Part shown: positions 46,245-57,596 of the stretch, piece by piece | Numbering within the stretch: the stretch's first letter is position 1 | Layout: each line of letters starts with the position of its first letter | Source of the DNA: Neoscytalidium dimidiatum | Taxonomy: Eukaryota > Ascomycota > Dothideomycetes > Botryosphaeriales > Botryosphaeriaceae | Direction: 5' to 3' | NCBI GenBank assembly: GCA_037367355.1 | Contig: CM074702.1 | Location: 1,922,001-1,986,000 of the forward strand | Length of the DNA stretch: 64,000 nt | Program-made: the position numbers and the translations under genes | The notes under the pieces: generated by a model | Seen by the model: only the letters and a program-made list of their open reading frames with translations | Database searches by the model: none | Told to the model about the DNA's origin: nothing

Positions 46245-46702
46245 TTCTTAGGGACGGGCTGCAAAACAGAGCGGCAGTTGAGGTGCAATTGATGATGGAT
46301 GGGCAAAAAGTTGCGGCAGAGTTCCGGCGGCGCGCTCTTGTTTCGTCCGTGCCATCCCTGCTACTAATCGGCTCTCCGGCCGCCGCACACAAAATCCGCC
46401 GCTCTCCCCCCACCGCACTTCTCACGTCTCCGAATTCTCACCCATCCTTCCCCGTCCATCCAACATCTTCTGTACATCAGGTACGTATCCCCTTCCATTA
46501 ATATCGCATTGAAACACACTTTACATGAAGATACACAAAAAATAGCATGTATTATCCGAGGCCTACCTCAGTGTAGGACCTTTGCGGACCATTTCTTCAC
46601 TTTCTGAACCTTCACCCCACCATCTCCATTCACGTCGCACTCTTCAGCTGCTGCGATTTCTAACTGACGTGGGATTAAGAACTGTAGTTACCGAAATAGG
46701 CA
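46245..46702. promoter_or_regulatory. Divergent promoter with likely 5'-UTR intron of the downstream gene
   Basis: About 460 bp lie between the CYT-4-like and MoaD-like starts. A GTACGT donor at 46481, a branch-like CTAAC at 46660 and an AG at 46698-46699 just before the ATG at 46703 fit a 219-nt 5'-UTR intron of the plus-strand gene. Confidence 0.5.
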
Positions 46703-46981
46703 ATGGCATCCATGAGGCCGCCGCCCGGCCACTTCAAGCTGCTTTACTTCGCTGCGGCGTCTTCGTACACGAAGAAGGACTCAGACACCTTCAAGGCTCC
46801 GCTCCCGGCGTCCGAGCTGTTCGATGTGCTGGATAAGGCTTACCCGGGCATCAAGGCCCAGGTGCTTGACAGCTGCGCTGTGACCGTGAACTTGCAGTAC
46901 GTTGACTTGGAAGACGATACCGGGCTGTCGATCAAAGAGGGCGATGAGGTCGCCCTGATACCGCCGGTCAGCTCCGGTTGA
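46703..46981 (+). CDS. cnxG: Molybdopterin synthase small (sulfur-carrier) subunit, MoaD/MOCS2A family
   Basis: A 92-residue single-exon ORF with the beta-grasp pattern of MoaD: a first strand (FKLLYFAAASSYT), the middle LDSCAVTVNLQYVD, and the end GDEVALIPPVSSG. The C-terminal Gly is thiocarboxylated and donates sulfur to the large subunit (CnxH/MOCS2B) when precursor Z becomes molybdopterin. The penultimate residue is Ser rather than the Gly of most MoaD proteins. The large-subunit gene is not in this window. Expression may depend on the 5'-UTR intron noted upstream. Confidence 0.88.
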   Translation: MASMRPPPGHFKLLYFAAASSYTKKDSDTFKAPLPASELFDVLDKAYPGIKAQVLDSCAVTVNLQYVDLEDDTGLSIKEGDEVALIPPVSSG

Positions 46982-47495
46982 ACGTGGTTCTGCTGGCTTC
47001 AAATGAGAAACAGATAAACTCTATGTGACAGAAGCAATGAACCGTGCTGAGGGCTGTCACTCATCTGGCGACCGACTGAACAGTGTGCTTGCACCTCCCG
47101 AGGGACAAGCCACCGGCTCGCGGCTGTCCCCAAGAGGCCGAGGAAGCTTTACATCAGCAGGCACTGGAATGATCCCATTTCCTTTCGCCTCTGAACTTCA
47201 CAACTTAAATCAGGATTGCTGGTTCGACCATTCTCAATTTTATTTATGTATAAGCAGAACGCAGACAGGAAGCCACTGCAAATTTCTTTTCAAGTAGCAA
47301 CCATCAGTTCCTTATTATTCCATGAACGCCACCTCTCCCTTTACCAACCCGGATATCTACGCCTCTTTTGAAAAGCCATTCTTCATCTCAACCGCTTCCC
47401 CAACAAAAGCCGCATGTACCAATTTTTAAAGGGAATGCTGAAAAAGCAATGAAGTGTAATGAAGAGACAGAAACTGCGAAGACAGATGCAATGGC
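46982..47495. other. Convergent intergenic region, no gene seen
   Basis: It lies between the MoaD-like gene (plus) and the MFS gene (minus). No recognisable coding or RNA signal was seen. Confidence 0.5.
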
Positions 47496-49823
47496 TCAAC
47501 CACCCCAACTCTGCCCTGTCCCGTACCCGTCTCTCGTCATACCCAAATTCGAGCTGTACCTCCTCAACCCCGTCCCACTCATCCCGATCGGCACGCTCGT
47601 CCGCCTCCGCACCGTTCGCACGCGCCCAGATGGCGTACGGCTCGGCTGGCCGGGGCGATGCGGGCGCTCAGCCGGCAACGACGCGCTGATGGGCACGCCG
47701 GCCTCCTCGTCTTCATACCCATCGCTCACCGCCGCCGACGCGAGCGACGAGTACGTCGTGGTGCGGCTGAGCAGCTCGCCCACGCGATCATTCTCATTCT
47801 CACTCGCTTCCTCCTCCCCGTCATACTCGCCCGCCGCCGGCCGCCGCCGCGACGACACGCCGGACTTCAACAACGGGCCGACATGGCTCTCCTCGTCGCT
47901 CGTCCGCTCTTCCTCCTCTTCCTCCTCCTCCTCCTCCTCCTCCTCCCCCCCTTCGGATTCATCGTCCGGCCCGAACCCCTTGCCCTCGACCAGGAAGAAC
48001 GCCGGCACCGCGCCGACGATGGAGATGGCCGCGAAGATCCAGAACGGCGCGATGACGTAGCCGTGCTTGACGCCGAGCGTGAAGGTGCTCCCGCCGATGG
48101 CGGGGCCGGCGGCTCTCCCGACGGCGCTGACGCTGGTGGCGATGCCGTTGAGGGTGCCCAGGACGCGCAGCGACGAGGCGGAGTTGGTCAGCAGGATGGT
48201 GCTGCAGGGGAAGGCGAAGGTGGTGGCGCAGCCCTTGACCATCATGATCAGGAACATGACGACCTGCTGCGCGCGGGCGGTGGGCAGCAGCGCGGCGAAG
48301 GGGGTGACGAGGAAGAGGACGGGGAAGACGAGCGAGACGACGCGGAAGCAGCGCAGCACGCCGAAGCGGCGCGCCAGCGGCGGGAACAGGAAGAGCTGGT
48401 ACATGATGCCCAGCGCGCCGTACAGCGTGAAGAAGGTGCCGATGCGCGACGAGTTGATGCCGAAGCCGTTGCTGAACTTGAGCGGGTTGGCCGGGTCGTA
48501 GGGGCTGCCGCCGGACGGGTGCGCCGGGTGGTGCATGAAGACGGGCAGCAGCTGGTCGTAGCCGAGCGAGTGCGTGGCGAGGACGGTGTAGATGACGAGA
48601 TTGGTGACGGACTGCGCGGAGAGGACTTCGCGCACCGTGACGGGCGGCGGCGGCGCGGCCTTGGGCTTGGATCCGTCGTTGCTGTTGGCTTCGTCATCGT
48701 CGCCGTCGTCGGAGCGGACGGTCGTCGAGGACGAGTGGTCGGCGTGCTTGAGGAGCGGCTCCGTCTCTTCGCCCTTGGCCCGGTGCCAGATGTTCTTGAC
48801 TTTGACGATCTCGTTCGACACCGCGGCGTTGAGCTTCTCGCCCAGGACCAGGCCGTAGTCGGTTTGGTCCTTCTTGCTCTCTAATGTTTCCTGTGGAGGT
48901 GAAAAGAAAAAGGGAGGTTAGACGTCGTGATCGGGCTGAGCCGGAAGAGAAACGTACATGGAGATACAGAATGCCGGTGACGATGCCGGTGAGGAAGAAC
49001 AGGGCGCCGACGATGTTGGGGAGAGCGTAGGGGAACCTCTCGAAGAAGCGGTCTCCGCGAGGCTTGGTGACATCGATGCCAAGAGGGTTCGACAATGCCC
49101 CGCCAATGGCCTGTGTGAGGAATGTCAGGAATCATATAATACGGGTAGATCGCGGGAGCGCAGGGGTGCTTGGTTGGTTCCGTACCGGGCCGAAGACGCT
49201 GCCGATGTTGTAGACCAGAGGCATGATGCTGAATGCGCGCGGTTGCAATTCCTATGCGAAAAGAAAAAAAAAGAGATATTAGTTTCATGGTGTAAATTAT
49301 GTGCATTTTTTTTTTCCAATTCTCTCCCGCAGAGCTATACGCACTTTCCAAGGACACAGCTCGGCGACCATGGTGCGCAGGATGCCGACATTCCCGTTAC
49401 CGGCGCCCTGGATGGCGCGGGCGACCAGGGCCATGGGCAGCGAGGTGGAGAAGCCCCAGACCAGGCTGGTGACCATGGTGTTGAACAGGCCCAGCAGGAT
49501 AACGTTCTTGCGGCCGTACTTGTCCGAGGCCCTCCCCCAGAATATGCTCGTCAGGCACTGGCCCAGGCTGAAGATGGCGGACGCGGTGCCGGCCCACTTG
49601 GCGATCTCGTTCTTGGGCACGCCGAACGACTCGATCATCTCCGGCAGGTAGGGGAACACGCTGGTCAGCGCGATCGGCTCGGCGAAGCGGCATAGTGCTG
49701 TGGCAGGGCGGAGAGCTGTTAGCCGTGGGCGCACGCGCGCGCAAGTGGGAAAACCGGTGCTGAGGGAAGCGAGCGCTTACACAGAATGACGAACTGGCGC
49801 CAGGGCAGCTTGTGCTCGGGCAT
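47496..49823 (-). CDS. MFS transporter, TetA/YCR023C-like, with large acidic loop and long C-terminal tail
   Basis: Five exons in phase: 49823-49781, 49697-49345, 49251-49186, 49110-48958 and 48890-47496, giving 669 residues. The MFS signature is clear: RFAEPIALTSVFPYLPEM, WGRASDKYGRKNVIL in the loop between segments 2 and 3, and ARAIQGAGNGNVGILRTM. The usual two bundles are joined by a long cytosolic loop containing EETEPLL and an Asp/Ser stretch. The tail after the last helix has a run of about 14 Glu encoded by a CTC/TCC repeat near 47920-47955. It resembles fungal vacuolar or plasma-membrane MFS proteins of the DHA/Tet type. The substrate is unknown. Confidence 0.88.
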
Positions 49824-50715
49824 GGTGGTACGGGGGCGCGCTCGCGGCGCAGAGGGGAAGAGACAGAGAAAAGAGAGGAATGCGAGAGAGACGGAGGCAA
49901 GCGGTAGGGCGACAGTGTTCGGGGCGTGCGAATCATGCCTGGAAGATCAGTCTGGCCTGCCCTGTCTATCCTTTCCTCAGAGCCGGCGTGCAGGGGGAGC
50001 ACGCAAAGCCGCAAGCACGCAAGAGCGAGAGAAGTGGAGCCTTTGCGCTGGGGCTCGAGGGCAGCTTTGAGCAACCCGCCGCCGGTCTGCCGGTCAGCGC
50101 CTCACAGCGGCGGGGATAGTCATCCGCCCCGGCGAACAAGCTGACTGACTGACTCGGTGCATCGCCGCCCAGCCGTCGGAGATGGCCATCATGTGGCCCA
50201 GCGCTCGGCCGGCTGCGCGCCGCTCCTCCCGACCTACCTACCACCTTACCGTGCCTCCCTCCGCAGCACTAACCCACATACCCTCTATCGCTTTCAATCG
50301 ACTACTACCGGTGTTTGTTGAGCCTTGGGGCGCGATCGCAGTTGCAGCTGCAGTCACACGAGCGCTGCGCGACTCCAAGCCTGCGGCCGATGTCGCATGC
50401 AGCGGCTCCTCGGATATTTGACTCGACTCGACTGCCTCGCCGCCTTCCGGTCGACAGGCGCGCGCGGCAGACTCAATGCAGGCGCAGCTGGGACTGCCGG
50501 TCATCACGGCGCAGCCGAAGCTTCAACACACATCTGACTGAGACACAGCTGCCGTGAGGTTGCGATATTTACGCACACCGCTGGCTGCGAGATCGGCGAC
50601 TTTTGAGTGCGGGGTGCGTCAGCCCGCATTGCTCCAATCAATCCTTCCAATCGCATCCCTGGTGTTTTCCTTTTGCTACTGTCCGCTGCGATACACTTTC
50701 CCTCCACCACATCGA
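49824..50715. other. ~0.9 kb intergenic, no gene seen
   Basis: It lies between the MFS gene and the 3' end of the amidohydrolase gene, both on the minus strand. GC-rich ORFs here have no family features. Confidence 0.45.
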
Positions 50716-52047
50716 TCACTCGATTATCGCCGTCTTCGCCGCCACGTCCTCGCCCAACTGCGACCAGCGACTTGAGTGCACCCGTCCGTCTTTGATCACC
50801 GCCAGCAGATGCTTCTCCGGCCGGTCGAACACCTCGATATCCTCCAGCGGATTGGCGTTCAGGATCAGCAAATCCGCCGCAAACCCCTCCTTCACCTGAC
50901 CCAAGAACCCCTCCTGCCCCAGCATCTCCGCCGGATTGACCGTAGCGCATTGTAGCAGCTCCTTCGCACTCAGTACCCTCGCCCTCAACCCAAACTCCTT
51001 CGCCTGCTCCGCCCCCAGCGGGCCCAGCAGGTCCGAGCCGTAGCACATCTTGACGCCCGCCTTGGCCGCGATCTCCAACGCCCGCAGCCCCTGCCTCAAC
51101 ACCTCCCCGTTCTTCCCCTCGCTCTCCGGCGGCAAGAAGCCCGGGTACTTCGGGCTCGCCATGGCCTCGTACGCCACCAGCGTCGGCGTCAACCACACGC
51201 CCCTCTCCTTCATCAACGCCGCCGTCTCCTCGTCCAGGAAATTCCCATGCTCGACCCCCGTCGCCCCGTTCTCGACCGCATGCCGTATCGCCCGCGGCGT
51301 GTACGCGTGCGCCGTCACCCACGTGTTGTAGCTCCGCGCCACCTCGGCGACCGCGCGCACCTCGTCGCCCGTGAACTGCGTGTGCTCGAGCGCGTCCGTC
51401 GGCGACGCCACGCCGCCGCCGCACATGATCTTCAGGAAGTCGGCGCCCGTCCGCAGCTGCGTGCGCGCCGCCTTGACGCACTCGCCCACGCCGTCGCACA
51501 GCACGCCCAGCCCGGTCACGTGCCCTCCGCAGCACTCGGTCGCGTCGTGCGCGCCGCGGAAGTCGCCGTGCCCGCCCGTCTGCGACAGCGCGCGCCCGGC
51601 GATGAAGAGCCGCGGCCCGGCCAGCACGTCGTCCGCGACGGCCCGCTTGAGCGCGAGCGTCGCCCCGCCGCAGTCGCGGATCGTCGTGAAGCCGCGCCGC
51701 AGCATCTGCTGGAGCACGAACGGCTGCCGCGTGAGCGAGACGTCCGGCGAGAGGGACAGGCTTTTGCCCAGGTCGCGCTCGCCGGGCACCGCGGTGACGT
51801 GCACGTGCGCGTCGATGAGGCCGGGGCTGATGTACTTGCCGGCGAGGTCGACGGTTACGTCGGCCTGGGTGGAGGGGGCGCTGGTTGTGGTGGTGGTGGA
51901 GACGGAGGTGATGAGGCCGCCGGAGAGCGTGACGGTGGTGTTGGGTTGGATGGTGCCGGTGACAGGGTCGATGAGGTTGGCGTTCTTGAGGAGGTAGGTC
52001 TTTTGGGGTGGGAGTTTCCAGGGCTTGATGATGTTTTCGGACGCCAT
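50716..52047 (-). CDS. Metal-dependent amidohydrolase, imidazolonepropionase/prolidase-like
   Basis: A single exon of 443 residues from ATG 52047. TIM-barrel amidohydrolase landmarks are in order: HVH at residues 81-83, the likely carboxylated Lys206 (FLKIMCGGG), His247 (VTAHAYTPR), His267 (GVEHGNF) and Asp339 (CYGSDLLG), i.e. a complete binuclear metal site. An N-terminal beta domain (LLKNANLIDPVTGTI) and a C-terminal return (GFAADLLILNANPLEDI) complete the fold. The GGHGD and ECCGG segments are typical of the subgroup that includes prolidase-like and ochratoxinase-like enzymes. No signal peptide is seen, so it is probably cytosolic. The natural substrate cannot be assigned. It is divergent from the Dal5-like transporter, which could supply a substrate (weak inference). 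Confidence 0.87.
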   Translation of the reverse strand: MASENIIKPWKLPPQKTYLLKNANLIDPVTGTIQPNTTVTLSGGLITSVSTTTTTSAPSTQADVTVDLAGKYISPGLIDAHVHVTAVPGERDLGKSLSLSPDVSLTRQPFVLQQMLRRGFTTIRDCGGATLALKRAVADDVLAGPRLFIAGRALSQTGGHGDFRGAHDATECCGGHVTGLGVLCDGVGECVKAARTQLRTGADFLKIMCGGGVASPTDALEHTQFTGDEVRAVAEVARSYNTWVTAHAYTPRAIRHAVENGATGVEHGNFLDEETAALMKERGVWLTPTLVAYEAMASPKYPGFLPPESEGKNGEVLRQGLRALEIAAKAGVKMCYGSDLLGPLGAEQAKEFGLRARVLSAKELLQCATVNPAEMLGQEGFLGQVKEGFAADLLILNANPLEDIEVFDRPEKHLLAVIKDGRVHSSRWSQLGEDVAAKTAIIE

Positions 52048-52573
52048 TGCGGAGCTTGTGCTATGTGATCTTGCCTGTATGACTTCCCCAAGTTCTTGAT
52101 GGTGTTGCCAATTACCTGCCCAATTGACGGTGCCAGAGGTAAGAGTACTTCTGAATTGAGGTCAGGCGGAGAGGAAGCGGTTGATTGGCTCAAGAAATAC
52201 TTGATAAAAGACCAAGCTTATAAGAGTGGAGGTAAGAGTGCGGGCGGCACAGCTTGGCAATCCGCACCCTTCGGGTAAGTGCAGCCAAACCGCCGGGAGG
52301 CGCTCCGCCGCGGCCAACGGGGGCTTCCCGTATCGTTTTCTTGCTTCTCCACCAATCAGGTCGAGGCAGACGCTGATCATATGTATGTGTTATCCAAGGT
52401 TGGTGGCGGGAGGAGATGCGGAGCTGGCTGATCGGGAGAGCGGGAGATAACCGAATCGATAGCGGGGGTGGGTGGACGACGCTGAGGAGTGGGAGTGATG
52501 AGATACACGATGGCGGTTGGTGCTCGTCCTAGTCACGACCTACTGTCACTTTGACGAAAGTAAGATGGGTATC
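52048..52573. promoter_or_regulatory. Divergent promoter between the amidohydrolase and the Dal5-like transporter
   Basis: About 525 bp. No defined sites were recognised. The arrangement would allow co-regulation. Confidence 0.4.
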
Positions 52574-54319
52574 ATGGCGAGGGAGAAAGATGATACGATG
52601 ATCCATGGACGAGTTCCAACTAACGCGATGGAGAAAGAAGCAAGTGTAGTGGAATCACAAGGTGATCGTGAGATGGGAGAGACTGAACTAATAACCTTTA
52701 CGCCAGAAGAAGAGAGGAGGGTCGTGAGGAAGATCGATTGTGTTGTTCTCCCCCTGGTAAGTCCAGCTCTTCCTTGAAGTCAGAATTCCAGTAGCTCTTT
52801 CGCTTGAGGGGATGTGACAACCAACTGGACGTATTCACCTTCCTCTCCCCTTTCTGCATTGAAACGCTTGTTCAAGCTTGTGGCAAATCAATCCCGCCCT
52901 CCAACGCACCACAATACACTTCAGCACCCTAATAACCTCCCTTCCGCCAGCTCTGCCTCGTCTTCTTCACCCAATACCTCGACAAGCAAACGATCTCCTA
53001 CGCCTCCGTCTTCGGCCTCCTCACCGACCTGCACCTCACCGGCCCGCAATACTCCTGGTGCACCAGCATCTTCTACGTCGGCCAGCTCGTCGCCGAGTAC
53101 CCCTTCATCTACCTGATGTCGCGGCTGCCGCTGACGCGCCTCGTCGGCGCCACCATCGTCGTCTGGGGCGCCATCTGCATGTGCCTGGCCGCGCCGCACT
53201 CCTTCGCGGGCTTCGCCGCCGTGCGCTTCCTGCTCGGCTTCGCCGAGGGCGCGGTGAGCCCCGCGTTCGTCACCTTGTCGAGCATCTGGTATCGCAAGGG
53301 CGAGCACGCGGCGCGCATCGGCTGCTGGATCACGATGAACGGGCTGGCCCAGGTCGTTGGGTGCTTCCTGATGTACGGCATCGGGAAGAACGGCGCGCTG
53401 GGGCTGGCGCCGTGGAGGGTGCTGTTCCTGGTGTGCGGCGCGCTGACGAGCTTCTTGGGCGCGTGCTTCTGCGTCTTGATGCCCGGCAGGCCGGAGAAGG
53501 CGTGGTTCCTGACGCAGCGTGAGAAGGAGGTCCTGGTCGCGCGGTTGGCGCTGGACCACGAGGGCGGGGACAAGACCAGCTTCTCGACGGCGCAGCTGAA
53601 GGAGGCGGTGACGGATGGGAGGGCCTGGTTCTCGTTTGCGTTTGGCGTGTTGGTGTGCATGCAGAGTCCTGTTTTGACGGTGAGCCTCTTCCCTGAAATC
53701 AGAGGTTGCGTTGGGATTAGGACTAACGGTCGAGCAGTTCGCCTCGCTCGTCATCAAGTCCATCGGCTACGACGAGTTCGAGACTATGCTTTACACCGCG
53801 CCCTCCGGCGCTGTTCAGATCTTCATGATTTGGGTCGGCATTGCCGGGTGCTGGTTTCTGCCCCGTCTTCGCTCTATCGTCATCCTCGGCCTCATCATGC
53901 CCCCCTTCATTGGCAACATCCTGCTTCTCAAGCTGTCCGTCGCGGATGCTTGGGGCCTCATTGTGGCGAGTTGGCTGGCGTCGTGTATCAGCACCATCAT
54001 GAGCGTCCTGCTCAGCCTGAGTGCGTCCAACGTGAAGGGTAACACCAAACGAGCCGTGGTCAATTCGATGTTCTTCATTGGCTACTGCGCCGCGCTGATC
54101 GGAGCGCCGCAACTGTGGACCAAGGGGCCGAAATACTTCGAGGGTGTTGTGACGGGCATTGTGACGTGGTGTTTGCTGATCGTGGCGGTCTGCGCCTACT
54201 GGGGCCTTTGCTGGAGAGAGAATCGGCGGAGGGATGCGCTGGGGTTGGACACGAGCGTGTTTGAGAAGGGACAAGATGTCACAGATAAGGACGACCTGAG
54301 CTTCCGGTATAGTTACTGA
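52574..54319 (+). CDS. MFS transporter, anion:cation symporter family (Dal5-like)
   Basis: Three exons in phase: 52574-52756, 52951-53679 and 53738-54319 (TGA), about 497 residues (an ATG at 52565 is possible). The cytosolic N-terminus EERRVVRKIDCVVLPL is followed by FFTQYLDKQTISYASVFGL, the typical first helices of allantoate/tartrate/vitamin permeases. Further motifs: GQLVAEYPFIYLMSRLPL, RFLLGFAEGAVSPAF, and a second half with NVKGNTKRAVVNSMFFIGY, the Dal5-family hallmark. Substrates in this family are organic anions such as allantoate, nicotinate, tartrate or peptides. Here the substrate is unknown. Confidence 0.88.
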
Positions 54320-55079
54320 GGGCGTAGATAGTGAGTAAAGTTCCTATCAGCGCTAAACTTTCAATCGTAACCCTTAATCTTCGATGTACTCCCGCGAGGT
54401 CGCGACACGTCCGCACTAAACTCACAGCTATCTTGTTTCCCCCATCCTCTACATCCCTACCAGTCTTGTCCTCACCAAGCACACTGACATGTAACGTGAA
54501 CGCAGATTCAGGTGCATAATGCAGCGGCAGAGCGCCCGGTTATGCTCATGAACGTGGCTATTAAAATCTCTACCGAGGGACGAGAGCAATGCCGAGAACC
54601 GGACCTGTTGGCCGACGGCCCCTGTCAGCCGCTTCCAGAGCGGAGTACGTGGCACAGCAGGCTGGATCGTGGTATATCATGGGAAGATGCTGCCTAGCCT
54701 AGCCCAGCTGAACTGTATATACTGGCCTTGCTAACCTTACAAGCTTTTTCCGATCTGTGTGACATGTCTGGTGAGTTAATAGCTCTGGATCAACAGCTAC
54801 CAACGAATATCTGTTCACTCCGTTTGCAATAGAGTCTGCCGAACGACCCTCACAATTAAAGGCCCCATTCGTTTATGACCGGAATTTCACTTATCGTTCA
54901 GCGTTGTCCTCGTTCATGGGCTTCAGGGTCATCCCGAAAGGACGTGGACATACCAAGTGCCCAAAGCAGAAAACACAAATGCCCAAGCTCGTCCTAAGTC
55001 CAGCGGCGTCAGGTCGATCTTTATGAGCATATCGAAGAAGCAGCAGCAGAAACGAACCGAAACGCCATGTCTTCCTGAA
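54320..55079. other. Intergenic, no gene seen
   Basis: About 0.75 kb before the NLR relic. No tRNA promoter boxes or protein features were noticed. Confidence 0.4.
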
Positions 55080-57310
55080 AAGATCTTTTGGCCCTTTGAC
55101 TTACTCTCCTAGAACATCGAAAATGCTCTCATTCTATCTTTTGGCTATGAATCCCATATCTCACGCTTCTTTTCTGGTGCAGCAAACCAGAATAGCATTC
55201 GAGATCACGGAGGAGCGTTACTGAACGCACTGCAAAGGGTACGACGACTTGAGAGTGATAACCGCACGACATGTCCGAGAGATCTCTAACGACCGATCAT
55301 ATTCATCGTGCATAGCCTTGGTGGGATAATTCTGAAAGAGGTACGTGTCTTCGATCATCACCGCTCTGGGCAAACTTACCGTATGCTCTGCACAGATCCT
55401 CCGCCAAGCACGACATCATGGAAATTTATAGCTTCCACTACATCCGAAATTATACGATGGCCATAATGTTCATGGGAACGCCTCATGAGGGCAGTTCATA
55501 TGAATTCCTAGGGCAGTTCGCCAGGCGTGTGGCGAATAGCTTCTGGTTTGACGCTAACAACCGGGTCCTAAGAGATCTCAAATTCGATTTTGAGGGGCTT
55601 CAGCTGCTGAAAGCCGATTTTTCAGCCCTGATACAAGAAAAGGACCTTCATTTCCACTCCTTTCCGGAATCTCGCGGTTACCTAGGCTCTAGCGCTTTTA
55701 GTACGAATAGAAAGGTGACTGATCATGGTACGATGATTTGGGTACTCACTGACGGCATAACTCGGAATAGACTGTTGATGATGATTCATCTGCGATAAAC
55801 GATCCACGAGAGACAGTAGACCATATCGATGCGAATCACCAGAATATGTGCAAATTCTCCGGAGAGCAAGATGAAGGATATGTCAAAATTGTAGGCGCCC
55901 TTCAGGACTATGTCAGGGTGATTAAAGAGCAGAGCTATGCACGAGAACAAGAGGATAGGACACCTCAAATGCCCTAAAATGACGTCAGCTGACAATTCGC
56001 AAGACAGGGTTAAAAGTGAGTATTACTGTACGCTGGCTTCTTCAAACTTCCCAAGCTAGTGTGCCTCAAGAATGCCGCGAGGCTCTTCAGATCTCAGCCG
56101 GGTCCCACATAAGGCAGAACCAGATTGAGAAACCGTTTGGCTCCACTCTCCAATGGATCTGGGGACAAAATTCAGCAACGCTATTCTCAGACTGGCTATC
56201 CGGTAAATGCGGGATCTACTGGGTCCGTAGAAAGCCAGGAACAGGAAAATCAACGACAATGAAATATATCCTGACCAGTGGCCGTCTGAGGCCAAAACTG
56301 GCAACCTACCAGGCCAGTGGGAGATTTGTAGCTGGGTTCTTCTTTCACCACCGGGGGACTCAAACACACAAAAACCCTTTTGAGCACTTCTATGCTCCAT
56401 ACTCCATGAGATACTGGAATCGCAGAAGCTATTCTACGAGGTTATCTGGCATTTCCTTCTGGATCCAAGCTCAACAGCCGAAGCCACCAACCATAGAGGA
56501 TCTCCAAAATGCGCTCCTTGCATTGACAAGGACGGCAGGATTTTCGGGAGAAATCCTTCTTTTCATCGATGCTCTGGATGAGCATGAAGGAAGTCAGAAA
56601 TATTACATCGCGATAGCAAAATTGCTGAATAAACTAGCAGCTCCGCATAGCAGGTCCGTTGCCTACAGAATCTGCATTGCTAGCCGAGATCTCGATATTC
56701 TTCACGATAACCTGGGTGACTCTTGAGGGATTTTCATGGACCAATGGACCAGTACAGATATATCCGAGTACGTGAAAGTAAAGATTGACAAAGCATCCTA
56801 GTGCATCACGGTCTAATATCTTCAGAGATTTTTCTGCGAGGTTGGCCCAGAAAATTGTCGACGCCGCCCATGGAGTCTTCCTCCGGGTTAAGCTTGTTGT
56901 AGAGCAGCTTGAGGATAGGTTGACGCTTGGAAATTCCCTTGAAGAACTCGAATCTGTTCTCAGTTCTCTTCCGGAGGATATTGAATCTTTTATATACTCT
57001 GATCTTGCAACGGGTAGAGACTGTCCAGTCGCAAAGTTTCAAGAGGTTGAGGGATGCTATGTTCAAGAAACACAATCAGCCTCCTTATCGGAAGTGCAGC
57101 GGCCACCAGTACGTGCTCTCGTCCGATAAGGACAGACCTGCGGTCCTCGAATTTCTGTTGATTCATGGGGCTGATTTAAATGCTGCCAATCAATGTTGGT
57201 GCAATGCTGCTAATATTGCACAGGATAGTGGATGCTTAGAAGCACTTTCTTGGGTGCTGTCACAGGGTGTGAATTTCTCCAAAGAAAAAAAAAAAAAAGA
57301 AAAGAGCTAA
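55080..57310 (+). pseudogene. Decayed STAND/NLR gene: esterase-like N-domain, NACHT, ankyrin remnants
   Basis: Fragments in the right order but different frames. An alpha/beta-hydrolase (SesB-like) segment comes first: LSFGYESHISRFFSGAANQN, IIFIVHSLGGIILKE with the GxSxG-type nucleophile elbow, then IMFMGTPHEGSSYEFLG. A NACHT P-loop follows (YWVRRKPGTGKSTTMKYI, near 56219) with a Walker B-like LLFIDALDEHEG (56563). An ankyrin-like piece, FLLIHGADLNAAN, ends it near 57190. Breaks include a TAG near 55110, a TAA near 55287, several frame changes and a stop after the NACHT core near 56725. A short A-rich tract ends the similarity at 57285-57303. Fungal NLRs of this architecture are linked to heterokaryon incompatibility or innate immunity; this copy looks dead. 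Confidence 0.78.
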
Positions 57311-57596
57311 AATCGGCTAATATGAAAGTCCAATAAAATACTTGCTTTCTGGTACCTCTCCATTTCGCTGTTCAGAGCGCATTTTCTTTCACGTTGCCCT
57401 TAGATCCACTCAGATTGGGAATTCAAATTATTTGCCATACCAGCATACTTTTGTTTTTTGTTCTCTTCTTAACGGTATTATCAGATACACTACACATACC
57501 AGCGGAATTAGGAGTCCAGTCAAATATCGAACTGAAAATTGAAACTCAAAGGTTCCATCCGACCCAAGAAATCCCATCGGTGGACCCCTCCCCAAT
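57311..57596. other. Spacer between the NLR relic and GH115
   Basis: About 290 bp of AT-rich DNA. Nothing is recognised apart from the likely 3' untranslated region of the GH115 gene. Confidence 0.4.

Noticed and set aside
47658..48884. 408-codon plus-strand ORF opposite the MFS gene
   Set aside because: Arg/Glu/Gly/Ala-rich shadow of a high-GC coding region.
51247..52068. 273-codon plus-strand ORF opposite the amidohydrolase
   Set aside because: Shadow ORF with repetitive Arg/Val/Gly/Asp composition; the minus strand has a complete metal site.
47496..54319. A metabolite cluster made of two MFS transporters plus the amidohydrolase
   Set aside because: No backbone biosynthetic enzyme (PKS, NRPS, terpene cyclase) and no pathway regulator are adjacent; housekeeping genes flank the group.
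54515..54600. Possible tRNA-like stretch
   Set aside because: Short GCGGCAGAGCGC resembles a D-arm, but there is no TTCGANNC box and no acceptor stem can be paired.
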